NCBI RefSeq assembly: GCF_017313085.1 | Contig: NZ_JAFLNF010000003.1 | Coordinates: 248,001-312,000 of the forward strand | Reading direction: 5' to 3' | DNA: 64,000 nucleotides | DNA from: Roseibium limicola | Lineage (GTDB): Bacteria > Pseudomonadota > Alphaproteobacteria > Rhizobiales > Stappiaceae | In this document: piece by piece, positions 36,404-46,308 of the stretch | How positions within the stretch are numbered: position 1 is the stretch's first letter | Layout: the number at the start of each line of letters is the position of its first letter | The notes under the pieces: model-generated | Seen by the model: the letters and a program-made list of their open reading frames with translations, nothing else | The model's database searches: none | Told to the model about the DNA's origin: nothing | Made by a program: the position numbers and the translations under genes

Positions 36404-37972
36404 ATGACTGGGCAAGACACTACGGGAACGGTTTATATCGGCCACAGCGAGCTGAGCAGCAGCGACGAAGCACTGACCTTGCGACTGGCGAACCGCCACG
36501 GGCTGATCACCGGCGCGACCGGCACGGGCAAGACAGTGTCTCTGCAAATTCTGGCTGAAGGCTTTTCAGCCGCTGGCGTTCCCGTCTTCTGCTCCGACAT
36601 CAAGGGCGATCTGTCCGGTCTGGGCATTGCCGGCACACCAAAAGACTTTCTCACCGCCCGTGCGGAGAAAATCGGCTTTGCCGATGACTACCGGATGGAA
36701 GCCTTTCCCGTCATCTTCTGGGACCTGTTTAGCGAGCAAGGCCATCCGGTGCGGACCACTGTCTCCGAGATCGGCCCACTTCTGCTGGCCCGGCTGCTGG
36801 ATCTGAACGAGACCCAAGAAGGCGTCCTGACCATTGTGTTCCAGTTGGCCGATGATGAGGGGCTGCTGCTGCTCGACCTCAAGGACCTGCGCGCCATGCT
36901 GACTCTCGTTGGCGAGCGCGCATCCGAGCTTTCCAAGACCTATGGCAATGTTTCGCCCGCCTCTGTCGGCGCCATCCAGCGCCGCCTGCTGGTTCTGGAA
37001 CGCCAGGGCGCCACGCACTTCTTTGGTGAGCCAGCCCTCGATATCCGCGATTTCATGCGCAAAGCACATGACGGGCGGGGCATGATCAATATTTTGGCAG
37101 CAGACAAGCTGATGATGGCGCCGCAGCTCTACTCCATCTTCCTGCTGTGGATGCTGTCGGAACTGTTCGAGGAATTGCCGGAAATCGGCGACCCGGACAA
37201 GCCGCAGCTGGTGTTCTTCTTCGACGAAGCACATCTGCTGTTCAAAGATGCGCCGAAGGCCTTGCTGGAACGTATCGAGCAAGTTGTGCGGCTGATCCGG
37301 TCAAAAGGCGTCGGCGTCTATTTCGTCACCCAGAACCCGGCAGATGTTCCGGAGACCGTCCTCTCGCAGCTCGGCAACCGCATTCAGCATGCCTTGCGCG
37401 CCTTTACGCCTCGAGATCAACGAGCTGTACGCGCAGCTGCCGAAACTTTCCGTCCCAACCCGGATCTGGACACAGAACAGGTGATTACCGAGCTTGGCGT
37501 CGGGGAAGCTCTGGTCTCGACGCTGGAAGGCAAAGGCGTTCCGTCCATGGTGCAGCGAACCCTGATCCGGCCGCCGTCATCGCGGCTCGGGCCGGCGACG
37601 GAAAGCGAACGCCGACACCTCATTCAGACCAGCCCGGCGTTTGGTCTGTATGAGCGGACACGCGACCGGACTTCGGCTTTCGAAATTCTCGCAGAGCGAA
37701 GCGCCGAAAAGCTTCGACTGGAGGAAGCTCAGCAGGAACGTGAAGAAAAAGCCAAATCAAACCGCACGCGCTCCGGTTTTGAGTTGCCGGAATTCGGGTC
37801 ATCAGGCCGGAAGACGACCCGCAAGTCCTCGGTTCCGACCACCCGGAAGCGTTCGTCACGCACGGACAGCGCCCTGGACACAGGGATGAAAGCGATTGCG
37901 CGCACGCTGGGAAGCTCTCTTGGAAAAGCGCTTGTCCGCGGCATTCTGGGCTCGATCAAACGCGGTTTCTAA
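36404..37972 (+). CDS. HerA-like ATPase, DUF853/YjgR family
   Basis: 522 residues. It is a FtsK/HerA-type P-loop NTPase with Walker A GATGTGKT (about residue 45) and Walker [13 protein letters not shown] (about 270). [27 protein letters not shown] is a YjgR hallmark. A charged helical region (about 420-470) and a basic Ser/Thr-rich tail precede a short C-terminal helix. The role of the family is not established; DNA translocation or helicase activity is inferred from HerA. It is monocistronic. Confidence 0.9.
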   Translation: MTGQDTTGTVYIGHSELSSSDEALTLRLANRHGLITGATGTGKTVSLQILAEGFSAAGVPVFCSDIKGDLSGLGIAGTPKDFLTARAEKIGFADDYRMEAFPVIFWDLFSEQGHPVRTTVSEIGPLLLARLLDLNETQEGVLTIVFQLADDEGLLLLDLKDLRAMLTLVGERASELSKTYGNVSPASVGAIQRRLLVLERQGATHFFGEPALDIRDFMRKAHDGRGMINILAADKLMMAPQLYSIFLLWMLSELFEELPEIGDPDKPQLVFFFDEAHLLFKDAPKALLERIEQVVRLIRSKGVGVYFVTQNPADVPETVLSQLGNRIQHALRAFTPRDQRAVRAAAETFRPNPDLDTEQVITELGVGEALVSTLEGKGVPSMVQRTLIRPPSSRLGPATESERRHLIQTSPAFGLYERTRDRTSAFEILAERSAEKLRLEEAQQEREEKAKSNRTRSGFELPEFGSSGRKTTRKSSVPTTRKRSSRTDSALDTGMKAIARTLGSSLGKALVRGILGSIKRGF

Positions 37973-38193
37973 CGCGTCCCCTGCCGATCTGAATGTCGCG
38001 GTGAGCCTGAGGCCACCGCGACGCTGACCTTTTGTGCCATTGCCGTTCAAGGCTGGAGAGCCGAGAAGTCATCACGCGCATTCCCAAACCCATTCTTGTT
38101 TTGAATTTGCGCTTTGGGATCGGATATGAACAATGAGGGCACCCAATGGGGCCTGCAGCCCTGACCTGCCGAGCAAAAAATCAAGGACACCCG

Positions 38194-39582
38194 ATGAGCA
38201 CCATCGACAAGGTTCTGGCCCGGATCGACACCGATCTTGACCAGTCGCTGGACCGCCTGTTCGATCTACTGAAGATCAAGAGCATTTCCACGGATCCTGC
38301 CTTCAAGGCCGACTGCGCCCAAGCCGCCGACTGGCTGGCCAAAGAGCTGACCTCCATCGGCATTGAGGCCAGCGTTCGTGAAACCACCGGTCATTCGATG
38401 GTTGTCGGCCACCGCAAGTCCGGCAAGCCCGGCCCGCATGTACTTTTCTATGGTCACTATGACGTCCAACCGGTCGACCCGCTGGAACTGTGGAAGGACG
38501 ATCCTTTTGCGCCGTCGATCCAGACCAAGGAAGATGGCACCAAGGTGATCGTCGCCCGCGGGTCCGCCGATGACAAAGGCCAGCTGATGACCTTCGTCGA
38601 AGCTGCCCGCGCCTTCATCGCAGAAACCGGCGATCTGCCGATTGACGTCAGTGTGCTTTTTGAAGGTGAGGAAGAAAGCGGCTCGCCGTCCCTGCATCCG
38701 TTCCTGATTGCCAACAAGGACGAACTCGCCTGCGACATAGCCCTGGTCTGCGACACCGGCATGTGGGACGCCAAAACCCCGGCAATTTCGGTCATGCTGC
38801 GGGGCATGGTCGGCGATGAAGTCATCGTCAAGGCCGCCAATCGCGATCTGCACTCCGGTTTTTATGGCGGCGCGGCGCAGAACCCGAACCACATCGTGGC
38901 CTCGATCATTGCCGGTCTGCATGACGAGAATGGCCGCATTACCTTGCCGGGCTTTTATGACGGCGTCATAGAAATGCCGGAAGACGTGACGGCGATGTGG
39001 GAAAAGCTCGGCTTTTCAGAAGAGGCTTTCCTCGGCGAAATCGGGCTGAAGCACATGCGCGGCGAAAAGGGCCGTCAGGCGCTGGAGCACGTCTGGACAC
39101 GGCCGACCTGCGAAGTGAACGGCATGTGGGGCGGCTATCAGGGAGCTGGCACCAAGACAGTGATCCCGGCTGAGGCCCATGCCAAGTTCACCTTTCGTTT
39201 GGTCGGCGATCAGGATCCGGAAAAGATCCAGGATGCGTTCCGCGCCTATGTCCGTTCCAAGATCCCGGCCGACTGTTCCGTCGAGTTTCTTGCCAAGGAG
39301 GGCTCCCCGGCCCTGCGTCTGGACTTCGACAGCCCGGCTCTGCAAAAGGGCAAGAAGGCCCTCACAGACGAATGGGGAACACCTGCAGCCCTTATCGGCT
39401 GCGGTGGCTCCATTCCGATTGTCGGCGACTTCAAACGCATGCTTGGCATGGACAGCCTGCTGATCGGCTTCGGACTGGAGGATGATGCAATCCACAGCCC
39501 GAACGAGAAGTACAACCTCACCAGCTTCCACAAGGGCATTCGCTCCTGGGCTCGCGTGCTGGACCAGCTGGCCAAAGACTAA
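38194..39582 (+). CDS. M20-family dipeptidase
   Basis: 462 residues. It is a zinc metallopeptidase of the M20 (CNDP/dipeptidase) type. Metal-binding and catalytic blocks are FYGHYDVQPVDP, RGSADDKGQLMTF and LFEGEEESGSPSL, and the dimerisation lid is in the middle of the protein. It cleaves dipeptides in the cytoplasm; the substrate is unknown. AAGGA upstream supports ATG 38194 (MSTIDKVL). A terminator follows. Confidence 0.92.
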   Translation: MSTIDKVLARIDTDLDQSLDRLFDLLKIKSISTDPAFKADCAQAADWLAKELTSIGIEASVRETTGHSMVVGHRKSGKPGPHVLFYGHYDVQPVDPLELWKDDPFAPSIQTKEDGTKVIVARGSADDKGQLMTFVEAARAFIAETGDLPIDVSVLFEGEEESGSPSLHPFLIANKDELACDIALVCDTGMWDAKTPAISVMLRGMVGDEVIVKAANRDLHSGFYGGAAQNPNHIVASIIAGLHDENGRITLPGFYDGVIEMPEDVTAMWEKLGFSEEAFLGEIGLKHMRGEKGRQALEHVWTRPTCEVNGMWGGYQGAGTKTVIPAEAHAKFTFRLVGDQDPEKIQDAFRAYVRSKIPADCSVEFLAKEGSPALRLDFDSPALQKGKKALTDEWGTPAALIGCGGSIPIVGDFKRMLGMDSLLIGFGLEDDAIHSPNEKYNLTSFHKGIRSWARVLDQLAKD

Positions 39583-39600
39583 TTGGTGCAAACGATTAAC

Positions 39601-39634
39601 AGACGCCTCCCGATCTCCGGGGGGCGTCTTTGCT
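39601..39634 (+). terminator. Terminator after the M20 dipeptidase gene
   Basis: Arms AGACGCC (39601-39607) and GGCGTCT (39623-39629), with additional CCC/GGG pairs inside, are followed by TTGCTT. Confidence 0.75.
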
Positions 39635-39712
39635 TCAGCTCGGCATTTGCCCCGCCTGTCCGATCCGCACATGCTTTGCCATCGTTCCATTTATCCCGTG
39701 AAAGGCCTCCCC

Positions 39713-40294
39713 ATGAAATCGGTTTGCATTTTCTGCGGATCCAGCTTCGGAACCGACCCAGCCTATGAGGCAGCGGCCAAAGCCACAGCCAAAGCACTGG
39801 TCGATGCTGGACTGACTGTCGTTTATGGCGGCGCCAAGGTCGGGCTGATGGGCGTCGTAGCCGATACGGCGTTGGCCGCAGGCGGTAAGGTGATCGGCGT
39901 GATGCCGGACGCCCTGAAAGAAAAAGAAATTCACCACCAGGGGCTAAGCGAATTGTATGTGGTGAAAAGCATGCATGAGCGAAAAGCACTGATGGCCGAA
40001 AAGTCCGATGGCTTCATTGCACTGCCGGGCGGAGCAGGCACTTTGGAAGAGCTGTTTGAGATCTGGACCTGGGGCCAGCTCGGGTTTCATGCCAAGCCTC
40101 TTGGCTTCCTGAATGTGAACGGTTTCTACGACGGACTTCTGAGATTTCTCGATCATGCCACGGGCCAGGGCTTCATGAAGCCTGATATGCGGCAGATCGC
40201 CCAGGCGGCCAGCACGCCCGAAGAGCTGCTGCGGCTGTTCGCCAGCTACAAACCACCTGAGACGGCCAAGTGGATTTCCAAATCGGAAACCTGA
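39713..40294 (+). CDS. LOG-family nucleoside-monophosphate phosphoribohydrolase (TIGR00730)
   Basis: 193 residues. It is a Rossmann-fold protein of the LONELY GUY family, which releases the free base from cytokinin riboside 5'-monophosphates or AMP. The motifs VVYGGAKVGLMG and LPGGAGTLEELFE (PGGxGTxxE) are both intact, so it should be active. AAAGG upstream supports ATG 39713. Confidence 0.92.
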   Translation: MKSVCIFCGSSFGTDPAYEAAAKATAKALVDAGLTVVYGGAKVGLMGVVADTALAAGGKVIGVMPDALKEKEIHHQGLSELYVVKSMHERKALMAEKSDGFIALPGGAGTLEELFEIWTWGQLGFHAKPLGFLNVNGFYDGLLRFLDHATGQGFMKPDMRQIAQAASTPEELLRLFASYKPPETAKWISKSET

Positions 40295-40501
40295 GCCGCA
40301 CAGAGCGGTCAGGCTGAGCAGGAACTTCAAGCTCGCGATTATTTGTAGTTCGCCACGACCTTGATGCCGCAGGGTTAGGAAAACTCTTCTGTCGACAATT
40401 GCTTGAGCCCCATTTGCAGGCAACTCCCGGCGGTGGTATCAGCACCGCTGCGATTGCTTTGCTGCGTCGACCCACATCTGTCTTTGGAGTTCATCATTTC
40501 C

Positions 40502-41107
40502 ATGGGAATGCCGCTTTTCGGCCTGAAATTCGCATCTTTTGCCTTAGCCGCAAGTCTTCTGGCTGCGTGCTCCCCCACCATGGACTACCAGGGCGATGGC
40601 CCTGGACCGATTGAACAAACGTCCTCAGTCACCCTGATCCAGATCACCAACGATAGTGTGGGGGGCATTACGCCTGAGACCCGCTACAGCGCGAAGGCAA
40701 TCGAGGCCGCCTTGCCCGGTTTCACGACCGAGGGCGTTCAGACGGCCGTGGAGAACACGACTGAATGGGCAACTGCTGTCTTCAACTCCGACGGCTTCCA
40801 GGTCCTGCAGGTGTTCAAGGACAGTGATGGCAGCGTGCGCGAAGTGCATGGCGTCACCCACCATCTGGCCGGACCTAACGGCGAGCGCATTGGCCGCAGC
40901 TTTTATAACCTCGGCCTCAATCGTCGAGATTGCCGGGTGGGGCGTTCGCTCTGGCGCGGCATGGCCATCTGCAAGGCGAAGAATGCGCCGAACGTCAAAC
41001 TGGTGCTGGCCATTCCTGGCTATGACGGCCCGTTTGACCAGTTGCCGCCGGACATCGCTCTGCAGGACTCGCTTCTGCAGCGCATCCTCTGGCAGCCCAA
41101 GGGCTAA
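40502..41107 (+). CDS. Predicted lipoprotein, DUF1131-like
   Basis: 201 residues. A lipoprotein signal peptide ends in the lipobox SLLAACS (Cys at about residue 21). The mature part, with ITNDSVGGITPETRYSAKAI and NRRDCRVGRSLWRGMAICKA, fits the DUF1131 family, which includes the sigma-E-regulated lipoprotein YfeY. The function is unknown. The start may be ATG 40502 or ATG 40508. Confidence 0.75.
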   Translation: MGMPLFGLKFASFALAASLLAACSPTMDYQGDGPGPIEQTSSVTLIQITNDSVGGITPETRYSAKAIEAALPGFTTEGVQTAVENTTEWATAVFNSDGFQVLQVFKDSDGSVREVHGVTHHLAGPNGERIGRSFYNLGLNRRDCRVGRSLWRGMAICKAKNAPNVKLVLAIPGYDGPFDQLPPDIALQDSLLQRILWQPKG

Positions 41108-41149
41108 GCCCCTCGACCGCCAGCGAACAGAGTTTTTCCCGAATTCAGG

Positions 41150-42211
41150 TCAGATATGCGCTTCCGAGCGCAATTTGACGTCACCGACATCGCGCCAGAT
41201 GGTCGGTTTCTTCATGTGTTTTTCCTGAAAATCGGACACGCCCAGGAAAAGGTTCATCTCGCGCTCGCGGATCAACGGCAGGCTGACCGGATCCAGCCCG
41301 GTCCACGGCAGGAATGGGTTGCGACGGTGATGCCAGTGGATTTCGGCGCGCGTCGTCGGGCGTTCACTCGGGGTACGGCCGTGGAAAGCATGAGTGTCGG
41401 CGACAATCAGCGTGTTGCCCGGCACCGCCATACGCACAGGCTGAGACAGGCCCAAACGGTCCAGTTCTTCGGCCTGAATGCGGAAAGACCCCGACGCATG
41501 ATGCGAGCGATTGTCGGCGCTGGCTGAAAGGGAGTTCTCATATTCCCATTCCAGCCGCTCCGGCGTCATCTTGTGCGAACCGGGAACGAAACAGAAGGGG
41601 CCATCTTCCTCGCCAACGTCCTGCAGAAACAGCCAGGCTTTGGCGGTGGCGTGGAATGTGTCGGAGTGGACATCCGTCTGCGGATCCTTCGGGCCTTTGT
41701 TTGGCTCGGCGATAACTGTCTGCATGAAACAATGCGGCTGACCGCCCTGAGATGCTGCATAGCGGATCATGCCCTTGGCCAGCGGACTGCGGGCGGCAGA
41801 AGCAATGCCCGGATTGGCATTCAGCACCTCCGGTGGCAACGGCGTCATCCGTGTCACCGTCTGGCCCTGTCGCATTTCACGGGCGGCAAAAGTCTTCTCC
41901 GCAGTCTCCATCAGAAGCTTTTCGTAAATCTCGGCAGGCAGAAAGTTTTCCACCACCATGTAGCCGTTCTGATCAAAGAACGCGCGATGCTCGTCCGGAA
42001 CAACCCTCGCCAACCGACTCCGACGAGAGTTCGCCATGGCTTCTGCGATCTCCACCCGTTTGCGGTGCAGACCTAGTTTATTCAACCGCTCCGACCCGAT
42101 GATCGGGTTTTTCATATAGGATTTCTCTGCTCCAACGACCCCCATAAGCCAGAACGGAGCATTCAAATAAGACAGGGCCTTCATGATGGTAAAATCCATT
42201 TTCGCTGACAT
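41150..42211 (-). CDS. Phytanoyl-CoA dioxygenase (PhyH) family protein
   Basis: 353 residues. It is an Fe(II)/2-oxoglutarate oxygenase. The metal triad is suggested by VHSDTFHATAKAWLFLQDV (HxD) and the distal His in ADTHAFHGRTPSE, with Arg further on for 2-oxoglutarate. The substrate is unknown. ATG 42211 (MSAKMDFTI) is chosen; the frame is open to 42286 but without family-like residues. It is divergent from meaB. Confidence 0.87.
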   Translation of the reverse strand: MSAKMDFTIMKALSYLNAPFWLMGVVGAEKSYMKNPIIGSERLNKLGLHRKRVEIAEAMANSRRSRLARVVPDEHRAFFDQNGYMVVENFLPAEIYEKLLMETAEKTFAAREMRQGQTVTRMTPLPPEVLNANPGIASAARSPLAKGMIRYAASQGGQPHCFMQTVIAEPNKGPKDPQTDVHSDTFHATAKAWLFLQDVGEEDGPFCFVPGSHKMTPERLEWEYENSLSASADNRSHHASGSFRIQAEELDRLGLSQPVRMAVPGNTLIVADTHAFHGRTPSERPTTRAEIHWHHRRNPFLPWTGLDPVSLPLIREREMNLFLGVSDFQEKHMKKPTIWRDVGDVKLRSEAHI

Positions 42212-42328
42212 ATTGCCCCCAAGGTAACATGTCCGCAGCGGGCGCCAAGCATTCTCCATGTCAAAAGTGCCATGCCCAGCAACCAATGCCCCGTGACAAG
42301 CTTCTCTCAGATCGGGTAAGCGTTGAGA

Positions 42329-43363
42329 ATGACGGATTCCTCTAAAACCAACCCAGATCAGGTCAAGGCTCCCGCCTTAGCGCGTCGTCTGCCGGATATC
42401 GCAGAGCTTGCAGCCGGTATCCGCCGTGGTGAGCGTGCGGTTCTGGCGCGGGCCATTACCCTGGTGGAATCCAAGAAGCCCGAACACCGCGCCCTTGCAC
42501 GGCAGTTGATTCAGGAGATTCTGCCCGACAGCGGCGGTGCCCACCGCATCGGCATCACCGGAGTGCCCGGTGTCGGCAAGTCGACGACAATCGACACGTT
42601 CGGCTCCAATCTGACCGCCATGGGTCACAAGGTCGCCGTTCTGGCTGTCGATCCCTCCTCCACCCGGACCGGTGGATCGATCCTCGGCGACAAGACCCGC
42701 ATGGCGCAACTCGCCATCGACCGCAACGCATTCATTCGTCCCTCCCCCTCAGCCGGAACACTTGGAGGCGTCGCAGCCAAGACTCGTGAAACCATGCTTC
42801 TGTGTGAAGCAGCAGGCTTTGATGTGATCCTGGTGGAGACCGTCGGCATCGGCCAGTCGGAGACAACCGTCGCCGACATGGTCGATTTCTTTCTGGTGTT
42901 GATGTTGCCGGGCGCTGGCGATGAACTGCAGGGCATCAAGAAAGGCGTTCTGGAAATCGCCGACATGATTGCGGTCAACAAGGCCGACGGCGAAGGCGCC
43001 TTACGCGCCAGCTCCGCTGCCTCCAACTATCGTGCTGCCCTGCATATCCTGACACCGCGACAGATGGAGTGGTCGCCACCTGTCATCACTATTTCCGGTC
43101 TGGCCAATGAGGGGCTGGATACACTGTGGCAGCAAATCCGCCTGCACCGCGACAAGTTGAGCGCCACTGGCGCCTTTCAGGCCCGCCGCTCAGAACAACA
43201 GGTCGCGTGGATGTGGGATCTGGTCAAACTACGGCTGAATGAGGCACTGACTGCAACACCAGCGCGTGCCAACCAACTTCAGGCGCTGGAAAATTCCGTC
43301 CGGCACGGCGACACTGCTGCTTCTGTCGCAGTGGAGGAAATCGCCGCTCTGCTCGGCCTCTAA
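42329..43363 (+). CDS. meaB: Methylmalonyl-CoA mutase-associated GTPase MeaB
   Basis: 344 residues, a SIMIBI-class G protein that guards and reloads cobalamin in methylmalonyl-CoA mutase. Seen: P-loop GVPGVGKST, AVLAVDPSSTRTGGSILGDKTRM, the ETVGIGQSE block and the NKADGEG base-recognition motif. It is about 9 kb from the mutase genes rather than in their operon. ATG 42329 is two codons after an in-frame TTG. Confidence 0.94.
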   Translation: MTDSSKTNPDQVKAPALARRLPDIAELAAGIRRGERAVLARAITLVESKKPEHRALARQLIQEILPDSGGAHRIGITGVPGVGKSTTIDTFGSNLTAMGHKVAVLAVDPSSTRTGGSILGDKTRMAQLAIDRNAFIRPSPSAGTLGGVAAKTRETMLLCEAAGFDVILVETVGIGQSETTVADMVDFFLVLMLPGAGDELQGIKKGVLEIADMIAVNKADGEGALRASSAASNYRAALHILTPRQMEWSPPVITISGLANEGLDTLWQQIRLHRDKLSATGAFQARRSEQQVAWMWDLVKLRLNEALTATPARANQLQALENSVRHGDTAASVAVEEIAALLGL

Positions 43364-43406
43364 CCATCCCCCATTCTTCCCGCTTTCTCAGCATATCGAG
43401 GCTGCC

Positions 43407-44003
43407 TTGGAAAAATCAGTTCTGGTCACCGGCTTCTCCCCCTTTCCCGGCATGCCGGTCAATCCGACTGCGCTGCTGATCGAGCGGTTGAAGCATCGCC
43501 TTCCGCACTATCGGCAGAGCGTAACATTTCGCTACGAGCGTCTGCCGACCACCTGGGCAGGACGGGAGGACGTGACCGCGCCGCTGCGCCATAAAGTCAA
43601 ACCCGACGCCATCGTTCACTTTGGCGTTGATGGATCACGCCCCCAGATCAACATCGAAACACGGGCGGTCAACCGTGCAACCTGCCTGAAGCCAGATGCT
43701 GCCGGTGCCATGCCAGTCAGCCCAAAGCTGGACGCAGAGGGACCGGACGAGCGGTTTTCCACCCTCGCCGCCCTGCCGCTAAGGAACGCGATGCGCGCCA
43801 CTGGCGTCCCTGCCGACCTGTCGCGCGATGCCGGGGCCTATCTGTGCAACGCCACGCTGTGGGACAGCATCGGCAGTGGCATTCCGACAATCTTCGTCCA
43901 TGTGCCTTCGATCAGCCATGGCAAGCGGGATCCACGGCTGTGCCTGGCAAGCCTGGAAGAGGCTGGAATTGCCTTGTTGCGAGATCTTGCGCGTCGGCTC
44001 TGA
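43407..44003 (+). CDS. pcp: Pyroglutamyl-peptidase I (peptidase C15)
   Basis: 198 residues, slightly short for the family (about 215). It removes N-terminal pyroglutamate. VLVTGFSPFPGMPVNPT is the N-terminal signature. The catalytic residues appear as Glu in INIETRAVN, Cys in AGAYLCNATLW and His in FVHVPS. I infer a TTG start at 43407, because GAGG lies 5 bases upstream and the core motif begins five residues later; the frame is open further back into meaB. It lies 43 bases after meaB on the same strand. Confidence 0.85.
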   Translation: MEKSVLVTGFSPFPGMPVNPTALLIERLKHRLPHYRQSVTFRYERLPTTWAGREDVTAPLRHKVKPDAIVHFGVDGSRPQINIETRAVNRATCLKPDAAGAMPVSPKLDAEGPDERFSTLAALPLRNAMRATGVPADLSRDAGAYLCNATLWDSIGSGIPTIFVHVPSISHGKRDPRLCLASLEEAGIALLRDLARRL

Positions 44004-44048
44004 CTCTGCCCTGCCCAACCACGGCACATGGCTTGCAGATATCCTGGC

Positions 44049-45464
44049 ATGAGCCAGAAAACCGACCTAATCCGCCGTTCTGACGACGTTACCCGTCCCG
44101 ATTTGAGCCGTCGGCTGTTTCTTGCCGGAACAGCCGGGACGCTGGCGTTCCTTTCCGGCACAGGCCCCGCCTCTGCTGCCATTCAGGTGGCGGATCTGCG
44201 CGGTTCCATTGATGCGCCGGATCTCGGGCTTCTGCCAGACCAGCATGCGGATCAATCATCGGCCTTTCAGCACGCCCTGAACACAGCCGTCGAAAATGGC
44301 CGCGCCCTGTTTCTGCCCGGCGGCAATTATCCGGTCTCCAACATCCGCTTTCCATCCGGCACGCTGATCGTCGGCGTACCCGGTCGCACCCGACTGGTCT
44401 ACCAGGGAGGGGGCGGACTTCTGGCCAGCACTCAGGACACCTCTCACATCAGCCTGTCCGGTGTTGTCTTCGACGGCGCGAACCGGAGTCTGGGAGAGCA
44501 TACGGAAGGCCTGCTGGATTTCGTCAATGTCACCGATCTGCGGCTGGAAGATTGCATCATCAGCGGCTCGACCAAGACAGCCATCGTCGTCACGCGCTGT
44601 TCCGGTGAAATTCGCGGCTGTCAGATTTCCGGCGCCGCGGAGGCAGGCATCTGGTCGAATGAAGCGAAAGGCCTAAGCCTGACCGACAACACCGTGCAGG
44701 ACTGCGCTGCGGGTGGCATCTGGATCCATCGCTGGAGCGTCGGCGAAGACGGAACAATCGTCTCCGGCAACCGCATCGAGCGCATCGCCTCACGCCACGG
44801 CGGTACCGGCCAATGGGGCAATGGCATTAACGTTTTCCGCGCTGGTGGTGTGGTGATTTCGGGCAACCGGATCGCCGACTGCGCTTTTTCCGCCATTCGC
44901 TCCAACTCCGGCTCCAATGTGCAGATCATCGGCAATTCCTGTCTGCGCTCAGGTGAGGCTGCGATCTACTCGGAGTTCGAATTCGAAGGCGCGGTGATTT
45001 CCAACAACATCGTCGATGGCGCGACCACCGGCATTTCTGTCGCCAACTTCATGCAGGGCGGTCGCATGGCCGTGGTGTCGGGAAACCTGATCCGCAACCT
45101 GAGCGACATCGGACCTTATCCGGCTGAAGTTGCGGGCTTCGGCATCGGCATCTCCGTAGAAGCCGACACGACGGTTACCGGGAATGTGATCGAAGGCGCG
45201 CCGCAATACGGCATGCTGCTGGGTTGGGGGCCCTACCTGCGCAACGTGGCAGTTTCGCAGAATGTCCTGAAGGATTGCCGCACAGGGATCGCGGTTACCG
45301 TGGTCGAGGACGCCGGCAGCGCCTCGATCCAGGGGAACATCATTCAGGGCTCCAAGGATCTGGCAATCGCCGGGTACCGCTGGACAGACCAGGTCACGGT
45401 AGACCTGAGCCAGTCCAACGATTGGGAGCATTTGCTGATTGCCGGAAACATCGTTCGCGACTAA
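44049..45464 (+). CDS. TIGR03808-type Tat-exported beta-helix protein
   Basis: 471 residues. A twin-arginine signal is seen at LSRRLFLAGTAGTLAFLSGTG. Then many parallel beta-helix turns with GNxI, SGNRI and ISxNxI spacing run from about 120 to the end, as in pectate-lyase-like folds. It matches the uncharacterised Tat-translocated repeat family TIGR03808 of Hyphomicrobiales. A role in carbohydrate binding or cleavage is inferred only from the fold. ATG 44049 puts the Tat motif near the N-terminus. Confidence 0.87.
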   Translation: MSQKTDLIRRSDDVTRPDLSRRLFLAGTAGTLAFLSGTGPASAAIQVADLRGSIDAPDLGLLPDQHADQSSAFQHALNTAVENGRALFLPGGNYPVSNIRFPSGTLIVGVPGRTRLVYQGGGGLLASTQDTSHISLSGVVFDGANRSLGEHTEGLLDFVNVTDLRLEDCIISGSTKTAIVVTRCSGEIRGCQISGAAEAGIWSNEAKGLSLTDNTVQDCAAGGIWIHRWSVGEDGTIVSGNRIERIASRHGGTGQWGNGINVFRAGGVVISGNRIADCAFSAIRSNSGSNVQIIGNSCLRSGEAAIYSEFEFEGAVISNNIVDGATTGISVANFMQGGRMAVVSGNLIRNLSDIGPYPAEVAGFGIGISVEADTTVTGNVIEGAPQYGMLLGWGPYLRNVAVSQNVLKDCRTGIAVTVVEDAGSASIQGNIIQGSKDLAIAGYRWTDQVTVDLSQSNDWEHLLIAGNIVRD

Positions 45465-45472
45465 GGCACGTC

Positions 45473-46273
45473 TCAGCCCAGATTGAAGCGCAGGGACAGG
45501 CAGGACAGTCCGCCATCGACCTTGCGCGGCTCGCTGACCGGCATAAGGCGTGTCTTGAACCCGGCAGCTTCGATATTCGCCAGGGTCTGCGGATAGTCTT
45601 CAGGCACCAGAACCACATCATTCACGCGGATCACGTTGGCGCAATAATCTTCACCATCGGCCACCGGCACAACCACGCGGCTGCCGAAAAACCCGCTGTC
45701 AATCATCGGCTTGGTTGCCAGAATGACGTCGTCGCCAAGGGTTGAGCAAGCCGTCTTGAAATGCAACACACCTTCCGGCGTCTCGGCCACACGCGGGGTG
45801 TAGCCCCACTCTCGCAGCAGTTTAGCAAATGCTTCCGCCCCTTCCCTATCGGTGCGGGCCGACAGGCCGATGAGGATCTCGTCGTCGAGCGTCAGGACGT
45901 CTCCACCATCCACATGACCCTTGCCCGGAATTTCCAGAACCGTGTCGTAGCGCGCTGCAAGAGCGGAGCGGATCTGAGCCGGTTCGTCGATCCGGGTGGC
46001 ATGGCCGGGGCGCAACAGGATTGCCCCTTCCGGCAGACAGAAGGCCGGATCCTCAACGAAACAGCTATCAGGAAAGTCTTCCAGCGCTGGCAACACATCG
46101 ACGGTCATGCCGACGGCTTCAAGCGCGCCAACATAGACCGCATGTTGTACCCGGAACTCGTAAGGGTCTGGATTGCCAGTATCGACTGCACGCAAACCGC
46201 GGGCAATGCTGTCGGCAGGCGTGCGGGTAATGGCGTGGCTGAATTGCCAGGAAAGACCGGGATGTTGCGGCAT
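45473..46273 (-). CDS. ddaH: Dimethylargininase / amidinotransferase-fold hydrolase
   Basis: 266 residues. It is of the DDAH type, which hydrolyses N-methylated arginines to citrulline and methylamines. The catalytic His171 (VLHFKTACS) and Cys258 (GGLSCLSLRF) are present, with the DSCFVEDPAF and KGHVDGGDVL substrate blocks. Plain arginine deiminase is unlikely given the length. It lies 35 bases after the asparaginase gene on the same strand, suggesting a small amino-acid nitrogen operon. Confidence 0.9.
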   Translation of the reverse strand: MPQHPGLSWQFSHAITRTPADSIARGLRAVDTGNPDPYEFRVQHAVYVGALEAVGMTVDVLPALEDFPDSCFVEDPAFCLPEGAILLRPGHATRIDEPAQIRSALAARYDTVLEIPGKGHVDGGDVLTLDDEILIGLSARTDREGAEAFAKLLREWGYTPRVAETPEGVLHFKTACSTLGDDVILATKPMIDSGFFGSRVVVPVADGEDYCANVIRVNDVVLVPEDYPQTLANIEAAGFKTRLMPVSEPRKVDGGLSCLSLRFNLG

Positions 46274-46308
46274 GGGCAGGCTCTCTGGATGCAGTATCGG
46301 GCTTCGGA